DNA from: JADJRG01 sp964474905
GTDB lineage: Bacteria; Myxococcota_A; Polyangia; Nannocystales; Nannocystaceae
Assembly: GCA_964474905.1 (NCBI GenBank)
Contig: CAYYUP010000001.1
Span: 248,001 to 312,000 of the forward strand
Length of the DNA: 64,000 nucleotides
Reading direction: 5' to 3'
The notes under the pieces are model-generated. The model worked only from the letters and a program-made list of their open reading frames with translations, was not told where the DNA came from and searched no databases. Numbering within the stretch: the stretch's first letter is position 1; the number at the start of each line of letters is the position of its first letter. A program made the position numbers and the translations under genes. Shown piece after piece: positions 52,010 to 60,319 of this stretch.

Positions 52010-53413
52010 TCAGGATGCGCGGCTTGGTAGGCGCACGGTGAACACAGTGCCGCGCCCGACTTCGCTCTCGACCTGGAGAGTGCCGCCCATTATCTCGGTG
52101 AAGCGGCGACTGATCGTCAGGCCTAAGCCGGTGCCACTAAAGCGCCGGGTCGGTGTGGGGTCGACCTGTGTGAAAGGTTCGAAGATCGATGCGACCTGCC
52201 CTAGGGTCATGCCGATCCCCGTATCGCTGACGCTGAAGGTGATCAGGGGCGCGCCCTTGTCGTCGGGCTCGGAGCCGACACGAAGCGCGATGGTCCCGTC
52301 CTCGGTGAACTTGCAGGCGTTGCCGAGGAGGTTGATCAGGACCTGCCGGAGCTTTGTGCGATCTGCGTGCAGGGGGGGTAGATCGCGGCTGATGTCGCAG
52401 CTTAGGTGGTTGCTCCTTGGGTCGATCGAGGTGAGAGCGTCGCTGCAGAGATCGGCGATCGCGACCTCTTCGATCGAGAGTTCGACCTTGCCTGCCTCGA
52501 TTTTGCTGACATCGAGCACGTTGCCGATGAGTTCGAGGAGCAGGCGCGAGGAGGTGCGAATCCTCCCCAAATCCTGTGTAACGCTGGGATCATCGCGATC
52601 CTCTACCTCGTCGAGGAGGAGTTCGCAGTAGCCGATGATCGCGTTTAGTGGAGTGCGCAGCTCGTGACTCATGTTTGCCAAAAACATGCTCTTGGCCCGG
52701 CTGTGCACCTCGGCGGCGTCCCTGGCGAGCTCTAGATCGGTCGCCATTTCGGCGTTTTGCAGGGCCTGGCTTGCGAGGCCGACGTAGCGCCGAGCGAGCA
52801 CGGAGTGGGTGGCTGTGAAGAAGCCGCGCTCGCGGTGGAGGCAGACGAGGATGGCCTGGGAACGCCGCGAAGAGAGAGGAATGTGCAGAGCTGAGCCGAA
52901 GCGCTGGCGCACGGCTGGGTCGACGCCGAGCCAGTCGGGTTTGCTGTTGAGGTTGAAGAGAGAGAGCGTCTTGCCGGAGAGGACTCGCTTCGTAAATACG
53001 CCGCCAAGCCAACGCAAGGCCCGGAGGCTCGGGCTCGTCGCCGCGACGACCTGGGCCGGCTCACCCTCCGCGAAGACGAGGATAAACGCCTCTTCGAATT
53101 GGAGAACATCCCGGAGCACCGAGAGCATGCCAGAGAAGAGAGTCTCGACGTGACGGGCCTCGCTGATGACTCGGAGACCGGAGAAGAGTTGCTCTGCCTG
53201 GGTGGAGACCGCTGTCAGACTGTCGCGGGTGCGAAGCAGGTCCAGGCGGAGCTCACCGACCTCCTCTTCCGCCGTAATCCGGTTGCGTTCGGCATTTGCG
53301 AGCTGCTTCTCGAGGTGGAGGATCCGGGCTTCGAGGGTCAGGACGCGCTCATCATCCCGATCAAAGCTGCAAATCGCAGGCAACATGTGCGGGGTCGTCG
53401 CCTCTGAGGACAT
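52010..53413 (-). CDS. sensor histidine kinase: coiled coil, GAF, HisKA, HATPase
   Basis: A 467-residue soluble orphan kinase. Order: coiled coil (about 25-65), GAF (about 75-225), HisKA with His250 in SHELRTP, and HATPase with NLLGNACKF, DTGIGM and GTGLGL. It is a close paralogue of the kinase at 48785-50590 but lacks its PAS domain: the sequence jumps from ATDLE directly to LARDAAE, where the other kinase has 133 extra residues. The start is uncertain; ATG 53413 is used because it gives an N-terminus similar in length to the paralogue, but ATG 53428 and 53443 are possible. It is 205 bp before the FIST gene. Confidence 0.92.
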   Translation of the reverse strand: MSSEATTPHMLPAICSFDRDDERVLTLEARILHLEKQLANAERNRITAEEEVGELRLDLLRTRDSLTAVSTQAEQLFSGLRVISEARHVETLFSGMLSVLRDVLQFEEAFILVFAEGEPAQVVAATSPSLRALRWLGGVFTKRVLSGKTLSLFNLNSKPDWLGVDPAVRQRFGSALHIPLSSRRSQAILVCLHRERGFFTATHSVLARRYVGLASQALQNAEMATDLELARDAAEVHSRAKSMFLANMSHELRTPLNAIIGYCELLLDEVEDRDDPSVTQDLGRIRTSSRLLLELIGNVLDVSKIEAGKVELSIEEVAIADLCSDALTSIDPRSNHLSCDISRDLPPLHADRTKLRQVLINLLGNACKFTEDGTIALRVGSEPDDKGAPLITFSVSDTGIGMTLGQVASIFEPFTQVDPTPTRRFSGTGLGLTISRRFTEIMGGTLQVESEVGRGTVFTVRLPSRAS

Positions 53414-53531
53414 CACTAAAGCACCCATAACTCCATTGAGCATGGAGGTGCAGATCGGCAGCTGCAAGTGACACTAGAGCTTCTCGCGAGAAACTCTTGC
53501 GTGTCTCTAGAAACCAGCTTGTTCTCGCTCG

Positions 53532-55229
53532 CTACTGTCGGCGCCTGCGGAGCCCGAGAACGATGAGGGCAAGCACAACGAGGCCGTTTAAGCCCTCACC
53601 AAAGCGAGCGTAGGGGGTCCGATAATGCGGGTCAATCATCGGCACTTCGACGACAAAACCAACCGGATCGAGGAGGCCATCCGCGTCTGGATCGTTGATC
53701 TCGGTCGAGATCTTGAGGCGACCGTTTGCGTCGACGTAAGCGGATGGACCCGCGTTGACGGCCCGGATCAAGGGGCGCCGGTTTTCGATGGTTCGGAGCA
53801 CGGCGAGGCCTAGGTGCTGGTACTGCTCCTTGGTTTTGCCGAACCATGAATCATTGGTCAGGTTGACGAAGGCCGAGATGCCCTCGTTCGACATGTCTCG
53901 GGCGAAGCGCGGCAGGATATCTTCGTAGCAGATGAGCGGGCCGTAGCTAAACTCGCCGACCTTGAGGGCTTGCGGAACGGTGCCCGGATTGATGTACGAG
54001 GCCGACGGGACCTGGTCGAGGTACCACTCGGGATCGACGAGCGGGATGTATTCGCCAAAGATCAGCGGGTAGTTCTTGTCGTAGATATCGCCGACGGATC
54101 CATCGGCCTCGAGCACCATCGCGGTATTCCACGGGAATCGGGAGCCGGTCTCGGGGCTGTGGTCGGAGGTGACGAGGCCGAAGATCAGCGGCGCCGAAAA
54201 GCCAACGCGGACACGCCTGGGGTGGCGCTCTGGGAAGTCGTGGGCGTTGCGGCGGGGCAGAGCCCGTGAGAAGGGGTAGGCGGTCTCGCCCCACAGAATG
54301 ACCTCGGCGCCAGCGGCCTCGAGGCGCGCTGATTCTTGCTGGAGACGGTGGAGGATCACCCGCTTGTAGCGGGGATGTGTCCACTGGGTGATGCCGAAGT
54401 TGCCCTGGACAACGCCGAGCTTAACCTTGGGACTGGCCTCTGCGAGGGCGTCGATTTGGGCCATGCGGACAAACCCGTAGAGGGGTACGCCGACGATCGT
54501 GACGATAAAGACAGTGAGCGCGCGACGGTCGAGACGACGCTCGCGCAGCCATGTCACCAGAGTCGTGTAAAGGCCGCTGTTGATCAGCAGCATCATCATG
54601 CCGACGGTACAGACACCACCGAGTTCGGCCGTTTGGAGCCAGATCGGCTGCCAGCACCACATCAGCGCGAGGTACGAGGGGAAAACGTGGGGAAGCAGTG
54701 CCTCACCGGCGCACCAGGCCAGGGGGGCGATCCAGAGCAGGTTGCGCCCCGTACGTCGCTGGATTCGGGCGATCAGAGCGGCGGGCAGTGCCCATTGCAG
54801 GCCCTGGAAGGCGGAAAAAAGGAGGTGGATGCCGAGCGTGCCGACGATGCCGAAGCCCGCGAAGCGCGTGAGCAGTTCGGAGAGCCAGATAAAGCCCCAA
54901 AAGACAGTGATCGTGCCAGTGAGCCAGCCGAAGAAAAATGCCGACTTTGGTGAGCGCCCATCGATCAGCCAGAGCCAAGGCAGCCAGCCGATGAGCCCGA
55001 GCCACCAGAGATTGGCGTCAGGAGAGCCGAGTACCATGCAGGTGGCACAGATGACAGATGCAGCTGTCCGAAGGAGCAGGTCATTCGATCCTGTCCCGCT
55101 ATTCTTGGTAACGGTAGCTGCGTCAGTAATCACGGCCGCCTCAGGAGAAGCGGCCGCTTGCGCGCCTGCGCTATCGGTAGGCGGAGTTTGCTCGCCTTGG
55201 TGTTGCTCGCCCTGCTGATCGTCGCTCAC
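53532..55229 (-). CDS. lnt: apolipoprotein N-acyltransferase
   Basis: Adds the third acyl chain to lipoproteins at the inner membrane. The 565-residue protein begins with a non-conserved, Gln/Ala/Thr-rich tail (1-45), then about six transmembrane segments, then the nitrilase-type domain with the catalytic Glu in WGETAYPF, Lys in YDKNYPLIFGEYIP and Cys in ICYEDI. All three catalytic residues are present. It follows aspS by 25 bp on the same strand. The many lipoproteins in this window are its expected substrates. Confidence 0.94.
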   Translation of the reverse strand: MSDDQQGEQHQGEQTPPTDSAGAQAAASPEAAVITDAATVTKNSGTGSNDLLLRTAASVICATCMVLGSPDANLWWLGLIGWLPWLWLIDGRSPKSAFFFGWLTGTITVFWGFIWLSELLTRFAGFGIVGTLGIHLLFSAFQGLQWALPAALIARIQRRTGRNLLWIAPLAWCAGEALLPHVFPSYLALMWCWQPIWLQTAELGGVCTVGMMMLLINSGLYTTLVTWLRERRLDRRALTVFIVTIVGVPLYGFVRMAQIDALAEASPKVKLGVVQGNFGITQWTHPRYKRVILHRLQQESARLEAAGAEVILWGETAYPFSRALPRRNAHDFPERHPRRVRVGFSAPLIFGLVTSDHSPETGSRFPWNTAMVLEADGSVGDIYDKNYPLIFGEYIPLVDPEWYLDQVPSASYINPGTVPQALKVGEFSYGPLICYEDILPRFARDMSNEGISAFVNLTNDSWFGKTKEQYQHLGLAVLRTIENRRPLIRAVNAGPSAYVDANGRLKISTEINDPDADGLLDPVGFVVEVPMIDPHYRTPYARFGEGLNGLVVLALIVLGLRRRRQ

Positions 55230-55254
55230 GATTGGTCTGTCCCTCAGTGCATCT

Positions 55255-57051
55255 TTACTTAGCGTCGGGCAGCGGTCGACGGGTGATATGGAGCTCGGCG
55301 AGCTGCGCGTCGTCGGCGTTGCTCGGGCAGCTGGTCATCAGATCCTGGCCACGGGAGGTCTTGGGGAAGGCGATGACGTCGCGGAGGCTGTCGGCACCGC
55401 ACATCAGCATCGCCATGCGGTCAAGGCCGAAGGCGACACCGCCGTGTGGCGGCGGTCCGTAGCGGAACGCCTCGAGCAGGAAACCGAATTTTTGCTCGAT
55501 CTCTTCGGGGCTGAGGCCGAGCACCTTAAAGACCTTGGCCTGCACGTCGGAGCGGTGGATACGGATCGAGCCGCCGCCGATCTCGTTGCCGTTAAGCACC
55601 AGATCGTAGGCCTGCGCGAGCACCTTTGCGGGATCTGTGTCGAGGAGGTGCAGATCTTCGGCTCGGGGCATCGTGAAGGGGTGATGCGAGGAGACAAAGC
55701 CGCGTTCGCTTGTTTCGAAAAGCGGAAAATCGGTGACCCAGAGGAAGCGCCACTGGGTGTCCTTGCCGAGCAGATCCAGGCTGTCGCGAAGCTCTAAGCG
55801 CAGCGCTGACAGGGCCATGTGTGTGGTGTGAAAGTCGTCGGCGATAAAGAGCAGCGTGGAGCCGGGCACCGCCCCCATTTGAGCGCTGATCGCCGCGCAG
55901 AGCTCAGGCCCGAGGGCCTTGGCGACCGGCGACTGCCAGCTGCCGTCCTCTTTGATCTTGGCCCACGCGAGGCCCTTGGCGCCGCCGCTCTCGCGCTTTT
56001 TGACGAACGTTGTGAGTTTGTCGAGGCGGCCGCGGCTGAAGCTCTTGAGGTGCTCTGGCGGCACGCAGATGCCCTTGACGTAGGGGGCGTTGGCGAAGAC
56101 CCCGAAGTTGCAGCCGCGGACTTGTTCGCCGATGTCTTGGAGTTCGAGGCCGAAGCGCACGTCGGGCTTGTCGTTGCCGTAGCGGGCCATCGCCTCGGCC
56201 CAGGTCATGCGCGCGAAGGGGCGGGGCAGTTCGGTGTCCAGGAGTTCGCGCCAGAGGCGGGAGACCAGCTCCTCCATTGCCTCGTAGATCCGCTTGGGGG
56301 TGGCGAAGCTCATCTCGACATCGATCTGAGTGAACTCCGGCTGCCGGTCGTTGCGCAGATCCTCGTCGCGGAAGCAGCGGGTGATCTGGAAGTACTTGTC
56401 GAAACCCGAGACCATGAAGAGCTGTTTGAAGATCTGCGGCGACTCGGCGAGGGCGTAGAACTTGCCGGGGCTGAGGCGGCTCGGCACCAAGAAATTGCGG
56501 GCGCCCCCCGGCGTGTACTTGACCATGTAGGGGGTCTCGAGCTCGAGGAAGCCGGCCTCGGCGAGTGTCGCCCGGGTCAGGGTCGCGAGTTTTGAGCGGA
56601 GGATGAAGTTGCGCTGCAGCGAGGGCCTGCGCAGGTCGAGGTAGCGGTAGCGCAGGCGGGTGGTCTCGAGGGCGTCCATGCGCTCGTCGTCGGCGATCGT
56701 CAGAGGCGGCGCGTCGGATGATGAAAAAAGCTCGACCGCAGTGCCCTCGATCTCGATCGCCCCGGTCGGCAATTTGTCGTTTGTATTGTCGCCGCGGCTG
56801 ATCACTTTGCCCGCGATCGCGACGCAATACTCTGAGCGAAGGCCACCGGCGAGTTCGTGGGCGGCGGCGTCGATGTCGGGACCGAAGGTGACCTGGGTGA
56901 TGCCGGCGCGATCACGGAGGTCGACGAAGATGCGGCCACCACGGTTGCGCTGGCGGTGTACCCATCCAAAGAGGATCACCTCGCGCCCGTCATCGCTTGC
57001 GCGGAGGCTGCCGCAGTCGTGGGTTCGACCTTGTTCGAGAAGGCTTGGCAT
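55255..57051 (-). CDS. aspS: aspartyl-tRNA synthetase
   Basis: Class II synthetase for Asp. The 598-residue bacterial-type enzyme has the OB anticodon domain (1-110, GWVHRQRNRGGRIFVDLRDR), motif 2 around ITRCFRDEDLRNDRQPEFTQ, the bacterial GAD insertion (about 290-420), and motif 3 GVAFGLDRMAML near the end. ATG 57051 is used; an upstream in-frame stretch is not conserved. Whether it is discriminating or also charges tRNA-Asn cannot be decided here, since no gatCAB or asnS is in view. It is 25 bp before lnt. Confidence 0.96.
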   Translation of the reverse strand: MPSLLEQGRTHDCGSLRASDDGREVILFGWVHRQRNRGGRIFVDLRDRAGITQVTFGPDIDAAAHELAGGLRSEYCVAIAGKVISRGDNTNDKLPTGAIEIEGTAVELFSSSDAPPLTIADDERMDALETTRLRYRYLDLRRPSLQRNFILRSKLATLTRATLAEAGFLELETPYMVKYTPGGARNFLVPSRLSPGKFYALAESPQIFKQLFMVSGFDKYFQITRCFRDEDLRNDRQPEFTQIDVEMSFATPKRIYEAMEELVSRLWRELLDTELPRPFARMTWAEAMARYGNDKPDVRFGLELQDIGEQVRGCNFGVFANAPYVKGICVPPEHLKSFSRGRLDKLTTFVKKRESGGAKGLAWAKIKEDGSWQSPVAKALGPELCAAISAQMGAVPGSTLLFIADDFHTTHMALSALRLELRDSLDLLGKDTQWRFLWVTDFPLFETSERGFVSSHHPFTMPRAEDLHLLDTDPAKVLAQAYDLVLNGNEIGGGSIRIHRSDVQAKVFKVLGLSPEEIEQKFGFLLEAFRYGPPPHGGVAFGLDRMAMLMCGADSLRDVIAFPKTSRGQDLMTSCPSNADDAQLAELHITRRPLPDAK

Positions 57052-57193
57052 GGCGCGAGAATGTAGTCCAAAACCGGCCGAAGCGCCCCCCATTCCGTAT
57101 GCTACAACCGAGCTTGGGCGCTGGCCGAGGTCGCCGCGTTACTTGCGCAAGGCCGTTCTGCTGCCCTCAAACCCCAAAGACGGCGACCGATAG

Positions 57194-58063
57194 ATGGCCC
57201 TGCGTTTTGTCCACTGTTCGGATATCCACCTCCTCGATCTCGAGGGTGTAGGTCTCCAACGCTTCCTCAACAAGCGCCTGACCGGCGGTATTAACCTCGC
57301 GCTCGGCCGGCGAAAATCCCACGGGCCCCATCTCTTCGACGCGATCGTCGAGCGCGCCCGCGCCCTCGATGCGGATCGTTTGGTGGTCACCGGCGACGTC
57401 ACCAACCTGGCTCTCGAGGCAGAATTTGAACTGGTCCGGCGCAAGTTTGCCGGAGCAGGCCTGCCGGTTACCGTGATCCCCGGCAACCACGATGCCTACA
57501 CTCGAGGTTCGGTTCGCAGTCGCCGTTTCGAGAGTTATCTAGGCGCCTTCATGGAGGGCGATCGCCAGCCAGGTCACGACTACCCCTTTGTCCAGCGCTT
57601 CGACGGTGTCGCGCTGATAGGCCTCTCCACCGCGATCGCGACGCTGCCGCTCTACGCGACCGGTCGCCTGGGGCATGATCAGCTCACGCGTCTCGACGCG
57701 ATCCTCGAATCGCTCGGTCGCGAGGGCATTGCGCGGGTGGTGTTGATCCATCATCCGGTGATGCACGGGATCGCCAAGGTCCGTCACGATTTACTCGACC
57801 TCGAGGCATTTAATCAGGTGATCGCCCGTCGCGGCGCCGAACTCATTTTGCACGGGCACGAGCACGTCGAGATCGAGGGCGCACTGCCGGGTCCCGAGGG
57901 CTTGGCGGTGGTGCACGGCATCGCCTCTGGTACCAGCCTCTCGCAAAAGACGGGTCGAAACGGTGCTTTCTCGCTCTACACCGTCGCCCCTGGGGGCATC
58001 GCTCGGGCTCACTACAAATGGGATGGGCATGAGTTCGTCGGCGGCCAAGAGACCCTCCACTAG
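57194..58063 (+). CDS. calcineurin-like metallophosphoesterase
   Basis: A 289-residue metal-dependent phosphoesterase. Metal-ligand motifs are all present in order: CSDIHLL, VTGDVTN, GNHDA, LIHHPV and LHGHEHV. There is no signal peptide. It resembles the CpdA / 3',5'-cyclic-AMP phosphodiesterase-like or UDP-diacylglucosamine-pyrophosphatase-like group, but I cannot say which. Its 3' end overlaps the start of the Bfd-like gene by about 35 bp, so the two may be co-translated. Confidence 0.9.
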   Translation: MALRFVHCSDIHLLDLEGVGLQRFLNKRLTGGINLALGRRKSHGPHLFDAIVERARALDADRLVVTGDVTNLALEAEFELVRRKFAGAGLPVTVIPGNHDAYTRGSVRSRRFESYLGAFMEGDRQPGHDYPFVQRFDGVALIGLSTAIATLPLYATGRLGHDQLTRLDAILESLGREGIARVVLIHHPVMHGIAKVRHDLLDLEAFNQVIARRGAELILHGHEHVEIEGALPGPEGLAVVHGIASGTSLSQKTGRNGAFSLYTVAPGGIARAHYKWDGHEFVGGQETLH

Positions 58064-58331
58064 ACGGGGCGCAGGTCTTCGGGAGGACTTGCTCCTCTGC
58101 CAGTGCAACTCGGTCAGCGAGTCAGAGGTCGTCGTCTGTGTGCGCCTGGGGGCGCGCACACTCGACGCGGTGGGTGCCTCCTGCGGAGCGGGCACGGGTT
58201 GTGGCAGTTGTCGCGGGGCGATCACGACGATCCTGGAGGAGGAGGAGGCCCGGCGCCGACGCGGTGAGGGTTTTCCCGAGGCGCTGCTGCAGCTGCCGCT
58301 CTTTCAGGGCGCGCCGGATGACAAGGGGTGA
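58029..58331 (+). CDS. stand-alone Bfd-like [2Fe-2S]-binding domain protein
   Basis: A 100-residue protein with the BFD-like cluster pattern: CQC near residue 26 and, about 30 residues later, CGAGTGCGSCRG. Such domains bind a [2Fe-2S] cluster and act in iron release from bacterioferritin or as electron-transfer modules. The start is uncertain (ATG 58029 or 58023), within the 3' end of the phosphoesterase gene. Aspartate kinase follows 68 bp later. No bacterioferritin gene is in the window. Confidence 0.75.
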   Translation: MSSSAAKRPSTRRGAGLREDLLLCQCNSVSESEVVVCVRLGARTLDAVGASCGAGTGCGSCRGAITTILEEEEARRRRGEGFPEALLQLPLFQGAPDDKG

Positions 58332-58399
58332 GGCCGTCCTGCGCAGTCGTGGTCGGTTGACGAACTCAACGCCTTCGCTGCACTGTTGCGCCGCTCGAC

Positions 58400-59686
58400 A
58401 TGCTCATCGTGCAGAAATTCGGCGGGACCTCCGTGGCGACGCTCGAGCGGATCAGGGCCTGCGCGCGCCGTTGCATCGCATCGAGTCAGCAGGGGCATCA
58501 GCTGGTGGTGGTCGTTTCGGCGATGGCCGGCGAGACCAACCGACTGCTCTCGCTCGCCAATGATCTGGTGCGGCTCGGTCGGGGAGAGCAGGGCATGCCC
58601 GATAAGGGGCCCTACGTTGCGGCCAGCGGCGCTGGTGATCGGGTTCATGAGCGAGAGCTCGATCAGCTGGTATCGACCGGCGAAAACGTCAGCGCGGCGC
58701 TGCTGTCGATGGCGATCCACGATCTTGGCGGTGACTCGATCTCGCTCGTAGGCCATCAAATCGGCATGATCACCGACGGTAGGTACACCAACGCTCGGAT
58801 CCAAGAGCTCCGGGGTGAACGGATTCGGCGCGAGGTTGAGGCCGGCAAGATCGTCGTCTGCGCGGGCTTTCAGGGGCTCGACGCCGAGGGCAACATCACC
58901 ACCTTGGGGCGTGGCGGATCGGATACCTCGGCGGTCGCGCTCGCTGCAGCCATTGGCGCGGATGTATGCGAGATTTACACCGACGTCGACGGTGTCTACA
59001 CGACGGATCCGCGGATCGAACCCAAGGCTCGCAAGGTCGCCGAGATCACCTGTGAAGAGATGCTCGAGCTATCGAGCCTGGGCGCCAAGATCCTGCAGAT
59101 CCGTTCGGTGGCATTTGCGATGAAATACGGGGTCGCGGTCCATGTGCGATCGAGCCTCAACGAGAGCGAAGGGACGTGGATTGTGTCCGAGTACCGATCG
59201 ATGGAGGCGCCGGTGGTCGTCGGGCTCGCGCTCGACCGCAACGAAGCCAAGGTAACGCTGACCAACGTGCCTGATGTGCCAGGTGTCGCGGCGGTGGTCT
59301 TCAACCGGCTCGCCGAGGCCGGCGTTGTTGTCGATATGATCATCCAAAATGCGAGCCGCGACGGGGCGACGGATCTGACCTTTACCGTGCCGGAGAGCGA
59401 CCTCGATCGATCGGTACGCGAGCTCGAGTCCCTCGATTTTCCGCGCTGCGAAGAGCTGCTCATCATCAAGGATCCGGACATCTGTAAGATCTCGATCGTC
59501 GGGGTCGGCATGCGCTCGCACAGCGGCATCGCGGCGAAGGCCTTTCAGATCATGGCGACCGAGGGCATCAACATTCAGATGGTGTCGACCTCGGAGATCA
59601 AGGTGTCCGTGGTTGTGCAAGAGCGCTACGGAGAACTGGCGCTGCGGGCCTTGCACGCCGGATTTGGTCTCGCAGACGAAGCTTGA
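58400..59686 (+). CDS. lysC: aspartate kinase
   Basis: First enzyme of the aspartate pathway (Lys, Thr, Met, Ile, diaminopimelate). The 428-residue protein has KFGGTSVA, GRGGSDTSAVALAAA, EIYTDVDGVYTTDPR and two C-terminal ACT domains (from about 265), which bind allosteric Lys/Thr. All expected elements are present. An insertion of about 15 residues (MPDKGPYVAASGAGDRVHE) separates the second and third conserved blocks and seems longer than usual. It follows the Bfd-like gene on the same strand. Confidence 0.95.
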   Translation: MLIVQKFGGTSVATLERIRACARRCIASSQQGHQLVVVVSAMAGETNRLLSLANDLVRLGRGEQGMPDKGPYVAASGAGDRVHERELDQLVSTGENVSAALLSMAIHDLGGDSISLVGHQIGMITDGRYTNARIQELRGERIRREVEAGKIVVCAGFQGLDAEGNITTLGRGGSDTSAVALAAAIGADVCEIYTDVDGVYTTDPRIEPKARKVAEITCEEMLELSSLGAKILQIRSVAFAMKYGVAVHVRSSLNESEGTWIVSEYRSMEAPVVVGLALDRNEAKVTLTNVPDVPGVAAVVFNRLAEAGVVVDMIIQNASRDGATDLTFTVPESDLDRSVRELESLDFPRCEELLIIKDPDICKISIVGVGMRSHSGIAAKAFQIMATEGINIQMVSTSEIKVSVVVQERYGELALRALHAGFGLADEA

Positions 59687-59728
59687 GATCGGCCGCAACG
59701 GAGGACGGCCGCCGCCGACCTTTCAGGC

Positions 59729-60319
59729 ATGCGAGTTGCCGAACTTCTGGGCAGGGTACGCGGGGCTACCCGTGGCGTTGTGCTGCTGGTTCTCCTGATG
59801 ATCGGTTTTGCGACCATGCTGGGTTCAGTGCTTGCACCGAGGCGTGCTGCGCTCGTGCACGTAGGGGTCCCGTGTGACTACGCGGTCGAGGTCGACGGTG
59901 TGCTGCGCTGCGGTGAGGGGGCTCCGCACAGTCTCGCGGAGGTTTGCCCGGGTCACGGAGCTAGAAACGTGACGGCGGAGTTTCGCAGCGGCGATGCGGT
60001 CAAATCCTCGGGCCTCTGCCAACTGCGTTCGCCTGCGCCGGGCGGTCCGAGCTGGTCACGCATGCTGCCGACGGATCTCGCGGCGCTCGGGTTGCCGGTC
60101 GACCTCAACAGCGCATCGATCGAGGAGCTCGCCTCTTTGCCGGGCATTGGCCCGGTGCTCGCCGGTAGGATCACCGAAGCGCGCCCATTTGCCGACGTTG
60201 CCGAACTTCGAGGGGTTCGGGGGATCGGTCCTCGAAAGATGGAGAAAATCCGAATTAGGGCTCGAACGCACCAGGCTGAGCGGAGCCAGGCTGAGCGGAG
60301 CCGGGCTGGGCAGAGCTAG
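59729..60319 (+). CDS. ComEA-type helix-hairpin-helix protein
   Basis: A 196-residue protein with one N-terminal transmembrane segment (GVVLLVLLMIGFATMLGSVLA), a Cys-containing extracytoplasmic region (VPCDYAVEV, LRCGEG, EVCPGHG) and a C-terminal helix-hairpin-helix pair VDLNSASIEELASLPGIGPVLAGRI and GVRGIGPRKM. HhH domains of this type bind DNA non-specifically, as in the competence protein ComEA. The last 15 residues (QAERSQAERSRAGQS) come from a 15-bp tandem repeat shared with the convergent gene, and one repeat variant supplies the stop codon. No comEC or pilus genes are adjacent, so a role in DNA uptake is only a possibility. Confidence 0.85.
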   Translation: MRVAELLGRVRGATRGVVLLVLLMIGFATMLGSVLAPRRAALVHVGVPCDYAVEVDGVLRCGEGAPHSLAEVCPGHGARNVTAEFRSGDAVKSSGLCQLRSPAPGGPSWSRMLPTDLAALGLPVDLNSASIEELASLPGIGPVLAGRITEARPFADVAELRGVRGIGPRKMEKIRIRARTHQAERSQAERSRAGQS

